This document shows, piece by piece, positions 22,662-31,534 of a DNA stretch of 64,000 nt (positions are counted from its first letter, which is position 1; every line of letters begins with the position of its first letter). The DNA is from Citrobacter freundii. GTDB taxonomy: Bacteria; Pseudomonadota; Gammaproteobacteria; Enterobacterales; Enterobacteriaceae. A program made the translations under genes and the position numbers. The notes under the pieces are model-generated. The model was not told the origin of the DNA and ran no database searches. It saw nothing but the letters and a program-made list of their open reading frames with translations. The stretch is from contig NZ_CP099222.1 in assembly GCF_029717145.1 (NCBI RefSeq), forward strand, positions 4,092,001 to 4,156,000, in the 5' to 3' direction.

Positions 22662-23822
22662 ATGAAAAAATTACGCTTTGGCATTATTGGCGTGGGAAAT
22701 ATTGGCACCGTCCACGCCCGCTATCTGCTGGCTGGGACCGTAAAGGACGCCTGCCTGACGGCGGTCTGCGATAATAACGCCGACAAGCATGCCGCTATTC
22801 GCCAGTTGGTAGGCGATGCGGTTGCACTGTTTATCAGCGCTGAGGAGATGCTGAACAGTGGGCTTGTCGACGCGGTTATCGTCGCTACGCCGCACTATGC
22901 GCATCCGGGTTTATCGATGATGGCGATGCGTCTTGGCATTCATACGTTGTGCGAAAAACCGGCCGGGGTCTGTACCGCGCAGGTCCACGAGATGAACACC
23001 TGCGCCCGTGAATGCGATGTGGTGTTCGGCATGATGTACAACCAGCGCCCGAACCCGCTGTATCAGAAGGTGAAAGATCTGATCGACAGCGGCGAGCTGG
23101 GCGAATTGCGCCGCTCCAACTGGATAATCACCAACTGGTATCGCTCACAGAGTTACTACAACTCCGGCGGCTGGCGCGCGACATGGAAAGGCGAAGGCGG
23201 CGGCGTGCTGCTCAATCAGGACCCGCACCAGCTTGATTTGTGGCAATGGCTGGTCGGTATGCCCATACGCTTGCGCGCGTTTTGCCAGTTTGGCAAACAC
23301 CGCCAGATTGAAGTAGAAGATGAGGTCACCGCCTACGCGGAATACGCCAACGGTGCAACCGGCGTGTTCATCACCACCGTCGCCGAAACCCCCGGCACCA
23401 ACCGCCTCGAGATCGTCGGCGATCGCGGAAAAGTGGTGGTGGAAGAAGGCCGCCTGCGCTTCTGGCGACTGCGTGAATCCGAAACCGACTTCAACGCCCG
23501 CTGGCAAAACGGCTTTGGCGAGCCGGAGTGCTGGGAAGTGACTATCCCTACCGCACCAGAATGCAGTGAGCATCATGTCATCACCGCCAATTTCACCGCC
23601 GCGGTCCTGCACGGCGAACCGCTCATCGCCCCTGGTCTGGAAGGCATTCGCGGCCTGACGCTGTCCAACGCCATGCACCTCTCCACCTGGACCGATGACT
23701 GGGTTGAGCTGCCAATTGACGAGCAGCGCTACGCCCGGTTGTTGCAGGCGCGTATCGACTCATCGGTCGAGAAAACCACCGCCAGCCGCACGCTGGACGC
23801 CTCCGCAAGCTGGCAGCGTTAA
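22662..23822 (+). CDS. Gfo/Idh/MocA oxidoreductase 1
   Basis: This 386-residue NAD(P)-dependent dehydrogenase starts MKKLRFGIIGVGNIG. It has a Rossmann loop (GVGNIG, residues 10-15), the family EKP motif at 98-100 with its catalytic-type Lys, and the active-site region YYNSGGWRATW followed by EGGGVLLNQDPH (Asn185, His189). Members oxidise or reduce sugars, inositols or glycosides, often at C3. The substrate is unknown. It is the first gene of the operon, and the next start is 10 bases after its stop. It shares the YY...W...EGG...N-x3-H block with oxidoreductases 2 and 4, which suggests paralogy. Confidence 0.85.
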   Translation: MKKLRFGIIGVGNIGTVHARYLLAGTVKDACLTAVCDNNADKHAAIRQLVGDAVALFISAEEMLNSGLVDAVIVATPHYAHPGLSMMAMRLGIHTLCEKPAGVCTAQVHEMNTCARECDVVFGMMYNQRPNPLYQKVKDLIDSGELGELRRSNWIITNWYRSQSYYNSGGWRATWKGEGGGVLLNQDPHQLDLWQWLVGMPIRLRAFCQFGKHRQIEVEDEVTAYAEYANGATGVFITTVAETPGTNRLEIVGDRGKVVVEEGRLRFWRLRESETDFNARWQNGFGEPECWEVTIPTAPECSEHHVITANFTAAVLHGEPLIAPGLEGIRGLTLSNAMHLSTWTDDWVELPIDEQRYARLLQARIDSSVEKTTASRTLDASASWQR

Positions 23823-23832
23823 GGGGATGACC

Positions 23833-25014
23833 ATGCTGAATATTGCCATTGTCGGCACCGGAAACATCTCCCATAACCACATTCAAAGCTATTTACAGTT
23901 TGCGGATCGCTGCCGGATCGTCGCGCTGGTCGACATCTGGCCGGAAAAAGCCGAAGAGAAGAAAACGCGCTACGGCCTAAGCGAAGCACGGGTCTACAAC
24001 AGCCATCAGGCCATGCTGGACGCGGGTATTAATGTGGACGTTGTCGACGTCTGTACTCCGCCGTACGTCCACGCCGACATCAGCATTGATGCTCTGCACG
24101 CGGGCAAACACGTGCTGTGCGAAAAACCGATGGCCGCCTCGCTCGCAGAGTGTGATGCGATGATTGCCGCGCAGAAAGCCAGCGGAAAAATGTTATCGGT
24201 CATCGCACAAAACCGCTTTACCGATGCCTTCTGGCGCTTAAAAGCCGCCGTTGATTCCGGCCTTGCGGGCAAAATTTGCCACGCACAGGTGGACTCGTTC
24301 TGGTGGCGCGGGCATTGCTATTACGATCTGTGGTGGCGCGGCACCTGGCAGAAAGAAGGCGGCGGCTGCACGCTGAATCATGCGGTACACCACATCGATG
24401 CAATTCAGTGGATGCTCGGCTTCCCGAGCGAAGTGGTAGCGATGATGAGCAATGTCGCCCATGACAACGCGGAAGTGGAAGATCTCAGTGCGGCCATTTT
24501 CAAATATTCAGACGGGGCGCTGGCTCAGCTCACCGCATCCGTTGTGCATCATGGTGAAGATCAGAAAATCGTTATTCAGGGCGAAAAGGCGCGGATCTCC
24601 GCCCCGTGGAAGGTGTATGCCAGCCAGTCGGCGGATAACGGCTTTCCACAAGCGGACAATAATCGCGAACTGGAAGAGCAACTGGACGCGCTGTTTCATG
24701 CCATGCCTGCGCTTCAATGGACGTTGCATAGCGGACAAATCGACAACCTGCTCAGCGCTATCGAACAACAGACGCCCCCACTGGTCGACGGGGAACAGGG
24801 TAAACGTTCGCTGGAGCTGATTACCGCTATCTACAAATCCGCCATTACCCGCACGGTGGTAACGCTGCCCATCCCCAGCCACGACGATTTTTATCGTACC
24901 GGCGGCCTGATGGCAAAAGCCCCGTATTTTTATGAGAAATCCGCCTCCGTGAGCAATTTCACGGAAGTCGGTGCTATCCCTCTGGGTAAAGACTTAGATT
25001 CAGGAGCAGAGTAA
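23833..25014 (+). CDS. Gfo/Idh/MocA oxidoreductase 2
   Basis: This is a 393-residue member of the same family: Rossmann loop GTGNIS (8-13), EKP at 97-99, and the active-site block YYDLWWRGTW followed by EGGGCTLNHAVHH (Asn182, His186). The start at 23833 follows AAGGGG with normal spacing. The frame extends up to 23695 inside the previous gene, which is not used. Its stop overlaps the next start in TAATG. The C-terminal tail (about residues 345-393) includes DDFYRTGGLMAKAPYFYEKSA. Role inferred as one redox step of a sugar or glycoside pathway. Confidence 0.85.
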   Translation: MLNIAIVGTGNISHNHIQSYLQFADRCRIVALVDIWPEKAEEKKTRYGLSEARVYNSHQAMLDAGINVDVVDVCTPPYVHADISIDALHAGKHVLCEKPMAASLAECDAMIAAQKASGKMLSVIAQNRFTDAFWRLKAAVDSGLAGKICHAQVDSFWWRGHCYYDLWWRGTWQKEGGGCTLNHAVHHIDAIQWMLGFPSEVVAMMSNVAHDNAEVEDLSAAIFKYSDGALAQLTASVVHHGEDQKIVIQGEKARISAPWKVYASQSADNGFPQADNNRELEEQLDALFHAMPALQWTLHSGQIDNLLSAIEQQTPPLVDGEQGKRSLELITAIYKSAITRTVVTLPIPSHDDFYRTGGLMAKAPYFYEKSASVSNFTEVGAIPLGKDLDSGAE

Positions 25015-26081
25015 TGAACAAGACAGATGGAATGAACTACGCCCCGACCGGCAAACCGCAGCCGGTGGTAAAACCTGGTGAGTTTGTGATTGCCGCTGCC
25101 ACGCTCGACCACGGTCATATCTACGGGATGTGCAACGGGCTGATCGAAGCCGGAGCCACCCTGAAGTGGGTGTACGACCCGGACCCGGCGAAAGTGGAGA
25201 AATTCCTGCAACAGTACCCGCAGGCGCAGGTGGCTGACTCACTGGAGACCATTCTCAACGACCGCGATGTCAGGCTGGTCGCCGGGGCGGCAATCCCCTC
25301 TGAACGCTGCCCGCTGGGACTAAAGGTGATGGCGGCGGGTAAAGATTATTTCACCGACAAAGCACCGCTGACTACTCTCGAACAGCTGGAAGACGCCAAA
25401 GCTATGGTGGCCAGGACCGGGCGCAAGTACGCGGTTTACTACAGCGAGCGCCTGCACGTTGAAAGCGCAGTTTTTGCGGGCGATCTGGTCAAGCGGGGGG
25501 CAATTGGCCGGGTGATCCAGACCCTGGGCACCGGCCCGCATCGTGAAGGCAGCGGACGTCCGGACTGGTTCTACGATCGACGCTATTTCGGCGGCATTCT
25601 GTGTGATATCGGCAGCCATCAGATTGAGCAGTTCCTGTTTTACACCGACAACCTCGAGGCGCGTGTGGTCGCAAGCCAGGTGCGCAACGTTAATCATCCA
25701 CAGTATCCACAGTTTGAAGACTTTGGCGATGCGATGCTGGCGGGCGAGAACGGCGCAACGGGCTATTTCCGCTGCGACTGGTTCACGCCGGACGGCCTCA
25801 GCACCTGGGGGGACGGACGCCTGACGCTGCTGGGCACCGAGGGCTATATCGAGATCCGCAAGTATGTCGATATTACCCAAGGTGAACAGGATGTAGTGTA
25901 TCTGGTTAATAAAGAGGGGGAATTCCGCTATCCGGTCGCCGGTAAGGTAGGGTTCCCGTTCTTCGGCGAGTTTATTCTCGACTGCCTGAACCGTACCGAA
26001 AACGCCATGACCCAGGCCCACGCGTTTAAAGCCGCCGAGCTGTGCGTGAAGGCGCAAATGCTCGCCAATGCGCATGCATAA
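25014..26081 (+). CDS. Divergent Gfo/Idh/MocA-like protein 3
   Basis: This 355-residue protein is clearly related but altered. The usual GxGxxG loop is replaced by AAATLDHGHIYG (residues 27-38), and the EKP motif reads DKA (115-117), keeping the Lys but not the Glu or Pro. The D-x3-H pair is kept (CDIGSH, Asp198 and His202). A short N-terminal extension (MNKTDGMNYAPTGKPQPV) precedes the first strand. Such HGHIYG-type members occur beside normal Gfo/Idh enzymes; whether they bind NAD or serve as a lyase or epimerase is open. Start coupled to oxidoreductase 2 by TAATG overlap, with a good GGAG upstream. Confidence 0.75.
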   Translation: MNKTDGMNYAPTGKPQPVVKPGEFVIAAATLDHGHIYGMCNGLIEAGATLKWVYDPDPAKVEKFLQQYPQAQVADSLETILNDRDVRLVAGAAIPSERCPLGLKVMAAGKDYFTDKAPLTTLEQLEDAKAMVARTGRKYAVYYSERLHVESAVFAGDLVKRGAIGRVIQTLGTGPHREGSGRPDWFYDRRYFGGILCDIGSHQIEQFLFYTDNLEARVVASQVRNVNHPQYPQFEDFGDAMLAGENGATGYFRCDWFTPDGLSTWGDGRLTLLGTEGYIEIRKYVDITQGEQDVVYLVNKEGEFRYPVAGKVGFPFFGEFILDCLNRTENAMTQAHAFKAAELCVKAQMLANAHA

Positions 26082-26091
26082 TGGGGGCAGC

Positions 26092-27114
26092 ATGAAAACG
26101 TTAAATGCCGCCATTATTGGTGCCGGTGCCATCCACCGTAGTCACGTCAACGCCCTACGGCTCTTGCCGGGGGTGACGCTACGCGCGCTGCTCGACACCG
26201 ACAGCGTCAACGGGCTACAGCAGGCGATGACCTATAACTGCCGCTTTTATCCCAATTACCGGGAAATGCTGCTGGATAACGACATTGACGTCGTGCATAT
26301 CTGTACGCCGCATTTTGAGCATAAAAATATGATTCTCGCCGCCCTTGCTGCCGGGAAGCATGTGTTTTGCGAAAAACCGGTAGGCATGAATGGAGGGGAA
26401 GTTGCCGACATCGCTGACGCCGCAGCCTCGGCGCCGGGACTACTGGGCGTGTGTTACCAAAACCGACTGAATCCCACCAGCCTACGCATACGCGATGAAC
26501 TGGCGAAAAATACGCTTGGCAAAATGCTCAGCATGAAAGCCGTGCTGACCTGGTCACGCTCCGGGGCGTACTACAGCGACAGTCCGTGGCGCGGGCGTTT
26601 TGCCCGCGAAGGCGGCAGTTTGCTGATTAATCAGGCCATTCATACTCTCGATCTGATGCAGTGGTTCGCCGGGGGCGTCACACGCTTAAAAGGCGTGGTG
26701 GATAGCAGCGAACTGGCAGCGGTGACGGAAGCAGAAGACAGCGCGATGGCAACGCTGCATTTTGCCAACGGTGCACGTGGCCTGTTTTACGCCAGCAACT
26801 GCAATACGCTCGATTCGCCGCTGCTGCTGGAGATCCACTGTGAAAACGGCATGCTTCAGCTAACTGACAACGCGCTATGGCGCGTCACAAAGGACCAGCG
26901 CCTGAAGCTGGAAAGCGATGGTTCACCAGACGGCAGCGCCAAAAGCTACTGGGGTCTTGGTCACCAACTGGCCATTCGCCAGTTCTATCATGCTATTACC
27001 CATCGCGGTCAGACAGAATATATCGATATCCATCAAGCCCAAAAATCGCTGTTGATGGTGGACGCTATTTATCGTTCATCTCTGACGCGACAATGGATAA
27101 ATATTAATAACTAA
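26092..27114 (+). CDS. Gfo/Idh/MocA oxidoreductase 4
   Basis: This is a 340-residue enzyme: Rossmann loop GAGAIH (10-15), EKP at 94-96, and the active-site block YYSDSPWRGRF followed by EGGSLLINQAIH (Asn180, His184). The start follows GGGGGCAGC, 10 bases after the stop of gene 3. It is most like oxidoreductases 1 and 2 in the catalytic block. The ERIC element lies between it and the permease gene, the only large gap in the operon (206 bases). Confidence 0.85.
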   Translation: MKTLNAAIIGAGAIHRSHVNALRLLPGVTLRALLDTDSVNGLQQAMTYNCRFYPNYREMLLDNDIDVVHICTPHFEHKNMILAALAAGKHVFCEKPVGMNGGEVADIADAAASAPGLLGVCYQNRLNPTSLRIRDELAKNTLGKMLSMKAVLTWSRSGAYYSDSPWRGRFAREGGSLLINQAIHTLDLMQWFAGGVTRLKGVVDSSELAAVTEAEDSAMATLHFANGARGLFYASNCNTLDSPLLLEIHCENGMLQLTDNALWRVTKDQRLKLESDGSPDGSAKSYWGLGHQLAIRQFYHAITHRGQTEYIDIHQAQKSLLMVDAIYRSSLTRQWININN

Positions 27115-27175
27115 AATTCATTAAGCATTCCATAAGTAAATAAATAAGCCGGGTAATACCGGCATACAGATACCC

Positions 27176-27300
27176 TATACACAAAATCATTCAAGATACT
27201 TCAAGGCGGTAAGTCTGGTAACGCCCAGGCGCTTACATAAGTAAGTGACTGGGGTGAGCAGGCGTAGCCAACAAAGAGGCTGCTTGAAGGATGACGTATA
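27176..27300. repeat. ERIC/IRU element inside the oxidoreductase-permease operon
   Basis: This 125-bp element is bounded by TATAC and GTATA. It contains AAGTAAGTGACTGGGGTGAG, the well-known conserved ERIC core, the block AACAAAGAGGCTGCTTGAAG, and the facing half with CTTACATAAGTAAG. It lies 20 bases before the permease start codon, so the mRNA would carry a long hairpin just upstream of that gene. Confidence 0.92.
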
Positions 27301-27320
27301 TATACACTGGAAAAATAATT

Positions 27321-28865
27321 ATGGTTAAACCAACTGAACGCAGAGTCGGTTATGGTGTAGCAATTGGCTACGGCATCACTGATTTATTTGGCGGCGGGGC
27401 TTTCGCTATTATCGGCACCTGGCTGTTATTTTTTTACACTACCTATTGCGGTTTAAGCGTCCTGGAGGCAGGTTCCATATTTGCTATTGCCCGCGTGATT
27501 GATGCTTTACTCAGCCCGATTATGGGCTACGTCACCGATAATTTTGGCAATACCTGGCTTGGGCGGAAATTTGGCCGTCGCCGCTTCTTTTTATTACTCA
27601 GTTCACCGCTCATGTTTCTCTATGCCCTGCTGTGGCTGACCGATATGGGTTACTGGTATTACCTGGGAACCTATTTGTCGATTGAATTGCTGTCGGCCAT
27701 GGTACTGGTACCGTGGGAAACCCTGGCAGCAGAGATGACTAACCGTTACGAAGAGCGCAGCCGCCTTTCCGGCGTGCGCATGATCTGCTCGCAGCTCGGC
27801 GGCTTTCTGGCCGTCTCGGTTCCCGGCATTCTGATGCAGTTTACGGGCAAAGATAATCCGTTTACCTACACCCTGACCGGGATTATCTTTTCCGTCGTTT
27901 TCTGTATCGCCGTGTTTATTACCTGGCGCTGCACATGGGAGGCCAAAGATGTGCAAGAGGAGACATTTAAAACGGACCTTCAGCGCAGTAGCGGATTGTT
28001 CAATCATCTGAAGTACCTGGTACTCGATCTCTTCTCCTCGTTCAAAATTCGCACCTTTCGTTTGCATATTATTATTTATATTTTCTCTTTCACCGCGATG
28101 GATGTATTCGGTTCAGTATTTACCTTTTACGTTATCTATTGTTTGAATCAGGATGCCGCATCGGTTTCCGGCTGGTTAAGCATTGCCGCGTTTGCGTCGG
28201 TGTTTGGCACCTATGGTTTTATGCTATTACTGAATAAACTCAATATTACGCCGTCCGCGGCGCTACGACTCTCTTATAGTTGTATATTTGCGGTGCTGGC
28301 ATTTTTATTTATTATCTATTACACCCAAACTCAGGTCTCCAACGTGTTGTTCTCCGCCGTCTTTATTCTGCTCGGCATGGCGCGCTCGGGTCTCTATTAT
28401 ATTCCGTGGAATATTTACAGTTTTATCCCCGATATCGACGAGATGGTGACCCAACAGCGGCGCGAAGGCATTTTTGCGGGCGTAATGGTACTCACCCGCA
28501 AGAGTACCGTGGCTATCGCTATCCTGCTGATCGGCATGGTGCTGGAGGAGTCGGGTTTTGTGAAAGGCAGCGGCGCCCAGCCTGCAATGGCGCTGCACGC
28601 CATTATCGGCTTGATGATCTTTGCTACCACCGCGCTGCTGGCAGTCAGTTTCTACACCACCTACAAATTCAAGCTCACGCGTGAGACGCATAAATTGCTG
28701 CTCAAAGAGATAGCCCGCCGCAAGCTGGGAGGCATCTATCGCGACTGCGATGAGGAAACACGGGTGGTGATAAAGCAGCTCACCGGCTACGAGTACGATG
28801 AAGTCTGGGGTGGCAGTGCAACGCAGCGGGCCACGGGGCGCGTCAGTCTTTCAGAAGCAGAATAA
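27321..28865 (+). CDS. GPH-family glycoside/sugar:cation symporter
   Basis: This 514-residue permease has about 12 spans. The MelB-like features include [13 protein letters not shown] at the start, an early acidic motif [18 protein letters not shown], and the Arg/Lys-rich loop RKFGRRRFF, all marks of the glycoside-pentoside-hexuronide:cation symporter family. It probably imports the substrate of the neighbouring enzymes with Na+ or H+. The start MVKPTERR at 27321 is preferred; the longer frame starts inside the ERIC. The soluble C-terminal tail (about 50 residues) is typical. The next gene starts 10 bases after the stop. Confidence 0.85.
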   Translation: MVKPTERRVGYGVAIGYGITDLFGGGAFAIIGTWLLFFYTTYCGLSVLEAGSIFAIARVIDALLSPIMGYVTDNFGNTWLGRKFGRRRFFLLLSSPLMFLYALLWLTDMGYWYYLGTYLSIELLSAMVLVPWETLAAEMTNRYEERSRLSGVRMICSQLGGFLAVSVPGILMQFTGKDNPFTYTLTGIIFSVVFCIAVFITWRCTWEAKDVQEETFKTDLQRSSGLFNHLKYLVLDLFSSFKIRTFRLHIIIYIFSFTAMDVFGSVFTFYVIYCLNQDAASVSGWLSIAAFASVFGTYGFMLLLNKLNITPSAALRLSYSCIFAVLAFLFIIYYTQTQVSNVLFSAVFILLGMARSGLYYIPWNIYSFIPDIDEMVTQQRREGIFAGVMVLTRKSTVAIAILLIGMVLEESGFVKGSGAQPAMALHAIIGLMIFATTALLAVSFYTTYKFKLTRETHKLLLKEIARRKLGGIYRDCDEETRVVIKQLTGYEYDEVWGGSATQRATGRVSLSEAE

Positions 28866-28875
28866 GGAGCGCATC

Positions 28876-29946
28876 ATGTATAAACCCTGGAGCAAAACGC
28901 AGGCACAGCGCTGGCATCAGCAGCAACCCTGGGGCTGTGGTTTTAACTATTTACCACGTACAGCGGTCAACTGGCTCGACATGTGGCAAGCCGAGAGTTT
29001 CGATATCCACACCATCGAACAGGAACTTCGCTGGGCCAGCCAGTACGGCTATAACCAGTTGCGAACGAACTTACCGTTTACCGTCTGGCAGCATGACCGC
29101 GATGGCCTGATTGGCCGTATCGACACCTTTCTAAGCATTGCACACGCCCACGGTATCAAGGTGATGTTGACGCTGCTCGACGACTGCGCCTTTTCCGGCG
29201 ATGAACCGTTTATCGGCCTGCAAAAAGCCCCGGTTCCCGGCGTGCATAATAGCCAGGCGGCGGGCAGTCCGGGACGGGCCTGCGTAATGGACAGAACCTG
29301 CTGGCCGCACATTGAAGCCTACGTTCGCGATATCATTCGATACTATCGTCATGACTCGCGCATCTGCGTCTGGGATCTCTACAATGAGCCCGGCAATGGC
29401 GGGATTTTCTGTAGCACAGGTGAATTTGCCCGTTACGACGACCGGCTGGAAATTTACGCCTTGACCCTGCTAACCCACCTGTTTAGCTGGGCGCGACAGG
29501 AGTCGCCGTCTCAGCCCCTAACCGTCGCCGCCTGGCATATTGACGATCGCGCAGCATGCGGGAACGCCTTTACCCATCCGATAGATGTTGCCGCACTGCG
29601 ACTTTCAGATGTCATTAGCTACCATGCGTATGTTGATACCCCAGGCCAACTGTCTCTTTTGTCACAGCTCGCTGAGTTTGGCAGACCGGTTTTCTGTACC
29701 GAATGGCTGGCCCGCCACGTTGGTAGCCGAATAGAAGAACAGCTGCCGCTGTTTAACGCGCAGCGCGTTTCCAGCTATCACTGGGGGCTGGTGCAGGGAA
29801 AAACGCAAACCTGGCTACCGTGGCCGGATATCAAGCTCAACGACAAGACCGCACAGCTATGGTTTCATGATGTCCTGAAGCCAGACGGTTCACCCTATTG
29901 CGAACAAGAGATGCAGACCGTACGCCGGATTAACGCCGTTGGATAA
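28876..29946 (+). CDS. Cytoplasmic clan GH-A (GH5-like) glycoside hydrolase
   Basis: This 356-residue protein has no signal peptide. Clan GH-A features: LRTNLPF early in the barrel, the acid/base in DLYNEP (Asn170, Glu171), a conserved His in ISYHAY (His250), and the likely nucleophile in FCTEWLAR (Glu276), giving a retaining (beta/alpha)8 enzyme. GH5 or a close relative is the best guess; the linkage it cuts is unknown. It lies directly after the symporter gene with AAGGAGCGCATC before the ATG. With an importer and no export signal, it should act on short imported glycosides rather than polymers. Confidence 0.75.
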   Translation: MYKPWSKTQAQRWHQQQPWGCGFNYLPRTAVNWLDMWQAESFDIHTIEQELRWASQYGYNQLRTNLPFTVWQHDRDGLIGRIDTFLSIAHAHGIKVMLTLLDDCAFSGDEPFIGLQKAPVPGVHNSQAAGSPGRACVMDRTCWPHIEAYVRDIIRYYRHDSRICVWDLYNEPGNGGIFCSTGEFARYDDRLEIYALTLLTHLFSWARQESPSQPLTVAAWHIDDRAACGNAFTHPIDVAALRLSDVISYHAYVDTPGQLSLLSQLAEFGRPVFCTEWLARHVGSRIEEQLPLFNAQRVSSYHWGLVQGKTQTWLPWPDIKLNDKTAQLWFHDVLKPDGSPYCEQEMQTVRRINAVG

Positions 29947-29988
29947 GCCGCAATAATCCCCCTCTGGCGACTTTACAGTACCTTACGC

Positions 29989-29994
29989 TATACT
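29989..29994 (+). promoter_or_regulatory. -10-like TATACT before paeA
   Basis: TATACT lies about 120 bases before the paeA start, with a weak -35. If used, the transcript would begin near 30001 and carry the hairpin at 30008-30031 in its leader. Confidence 0.35.
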
Positions 29995-30007
29995 AGCTTC
30001 TGAATTT

Positions 30008-30031
30008 ACCGGCTCACTTCCACGAGCCGGT
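30008..30031 (+). terminator. Hairpin between the catabolic island and paeA
   Basis: ACCGGCTC and GAGCCGGT flank an 8-base loop and are followed by CTTTAGTTT. It may end the island transcript or form part of the paeA leader; the U-tract is imperfect. Confidence 0.5.
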
Positions 30032-30112
30032 CTTTAGTTTGAATTCAATATAGATTCATACGGATTTATCCATTTCCCTTCCGAGGATCTGGCCTTAACG
30101 GCTGGATAAGAT

Positions 30113-31450
30113 ATGTTAAACAGTATTTTAGTCATTCTCTGCCTGATCGCCGTGAGTGCGTTTTTCTCGATATCCGAGATCTCGCTTGCCGCATCACGCA
30201 AAATTAAACTTAAGCTGCTTGCCGATGAAGGCAACATTAATGCGCAACGCGTAATGAAGATGCAGGAAAACCCCGGCATGTTCTTCACGGTGGTGCAAAT
30301 TGGCCTTAACGCCGTCGCCATTCTTGGCGGTATCGTGGGTGATGCGGCATTTTCCCCGGTCTTTTACGGCCTTTTCTCAAAGTACTTTGCTCCAGAACTG
30401 TCCGAACAACTGAGCTTTATTTTGTCGTTCTCGCTAGTAACGGGTCTGTTCATCCTGTTCGCGGATTTAACCCCGAAACGCATCGGTATGATTGCGCCAG
30501 AAACTGTGGCTTTGCGCATCATCAACCCGATGCGCTTCTGTTTAATGGTGTTCCGTCCGCTGGTGTGGTTCTTCAATGGGCTGGCAAACAGTATTTTCCG
30601 GCTGTTCAAGATCCCAATGGTGCGTAAAGATGACATCACCTCCGATGATATCTATGCCGTATTTGAAGCCGGTGCGCTGGCGGGTGTCTTGCGTAAGCAG
30701 GAGCATGAGCTGATCGAAAACGTGTTCGAACTGGAATCCCGTACCGTACCGTCGTCCATGACCTCACGTGAGAACGTCATCTGGTTCGATCTGCACGAAG
30801 ATGAGCAGAGCCTGAAGAACAAAGTGGCGGAACATCCACATTCCAAGTTTCTGGTGTGTAACGAAGATATCGATCACATCATCGGCTACGTGGACTCCAA
30901 AGATCTGCTGAATCGCGTGCTGGCCAACCAAAGCATGGCGCTGAACAGCGGCGTGCAGATCCGCAATACGCTGATCGTCCCGGATACCCTGACGCTGTCT
31001 GAGGCGCTGGAAAGCTTTAAAGCCGCAGGCGAAGACTTTGCCGTTATCATGAACGAGTACGCGCTGGTGGTGGGCATTATCACACTGAACGACGTAATGA
31101 CCACGCTGATGGGTGACTTAGTCGGTCAGGGTCTGGAAGAACAGATTGTGGCGCGTGACGAGAACTCCTGGCTTATCGACGGCGGTACGCCCATTGATGA
31201 CGTGATGCGCGTACTGGATATCGACGAGTTTCCGCAGTCCGGCAACTATGAAACCATCGGTGGTTTTATGATGTTTATGCTGCGTAAAATCCCGAAACGT
31301 ACCGACTCAGTGAAGTACTCAGGCTATAAATTCGAAGTGGTGGACATCGATAACTACAAGATCGATCAGCTGCTGGTGACGCGTCTGGACAGCAAACCCA
31401 CCGTTCTGGTGCCAAAGCTGCCGGATGCGAAAGAAGACGGCGCGGCATAA
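30113..31450 (+). CDS. paeA: CNNM/CBS membrane protein PaeA (YtfL), polyamine exporter
   Basis: This 445-residue protein matches E. coli YtfL. It has an N-terminal DUF21/CNNM domain with four hydrophobic spans (about residues 1-150), a CBS pair (about 200-330) and a C-terminal CorC/HlyC domain (about 345-430). In Salmonella the protein, named PaeA, exports cadaverine and putrescine and supports stationary-phase survival. The other family view is magnesium-related transport. It returns to the conserved gene order after the accessory island: in K-12 ytfL is next to msrA. Confidence 0.92.
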   Translation: MLNSILVILCLIAVSAFFSISEISLAASRKIKLKLLADEGNINAQRVMKMQENPGMFFTVVQIGLNAVAILGGIVGDAAFSPVFYGLFSKYFAPELSEQLSFILSFSLVTGLFILFADLTPKRIGMIAPETVALRIINPMRFCLMVFRPLVWFFNGLANSIFRLFKIPMVRKDDITSDDIYAVFEAGALAGVLRKQEHELIENVFELESRTVPSSMTSRENVIWFDLHEDEQSLKNKVAEHPHSKFLVCNEDIDHIIGYVDSKDLLNRVLANQSMALNSGVQIRNTLIVPDTLTLSEALESFKAAGEDFAVIMNEYALVVGIITLNDVMTTLMGDLVGQGLEEQIVARDENSWLIDGGTPIDDVMRVLDIDEFPQSGNYETIGGFMMFMLRKIPKRTDSVKYSGYKFEVVDIDNYKIDQLLVTRLDSKPTVLVPKLPDAKEDGAA

Positions 31451-31471
31451 GTTTGCCGACCTGAAAACATC

Positions 31472-31501
31472 AACGGCTCCTGTTACAGGAGCCGTTTTTT
31501 T
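31472..31501 (+). terminator. Intrinsic terminator of paeA
   Basis: AACGGCTCCTG and CAGGAGCCGTT form an 11-bp stem with a TTA loop, followed by TTTTT. Confidence 0.95.
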
Positions 31502-31534
31502 ATAGACTACTTAAACTACCGCATAGCACTTTGA

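Noticed and set aside
23695-23832. Longer start for oxidoreductase 2 overlapping the end of oxidoreductase 1
   Set aside because: The extra residues are a shadow of the upstream gene and precede the Rossmann strand. AAGGGG before 23833 marks the real start.
27291-27320. Symporter start inside the ERIC element
   Set aside because: The added residues come from the repeat, and the ATG at 27321 gives the usual GPH N-terminus.
21420-29946. Island as an antiphage defence system or prophage remnant
   Set aside because: All products are metabolic enzymes, a transporter or a sugar-type repressor; there is no nuclease, integrase or phage gene and no attachment-site repeat.
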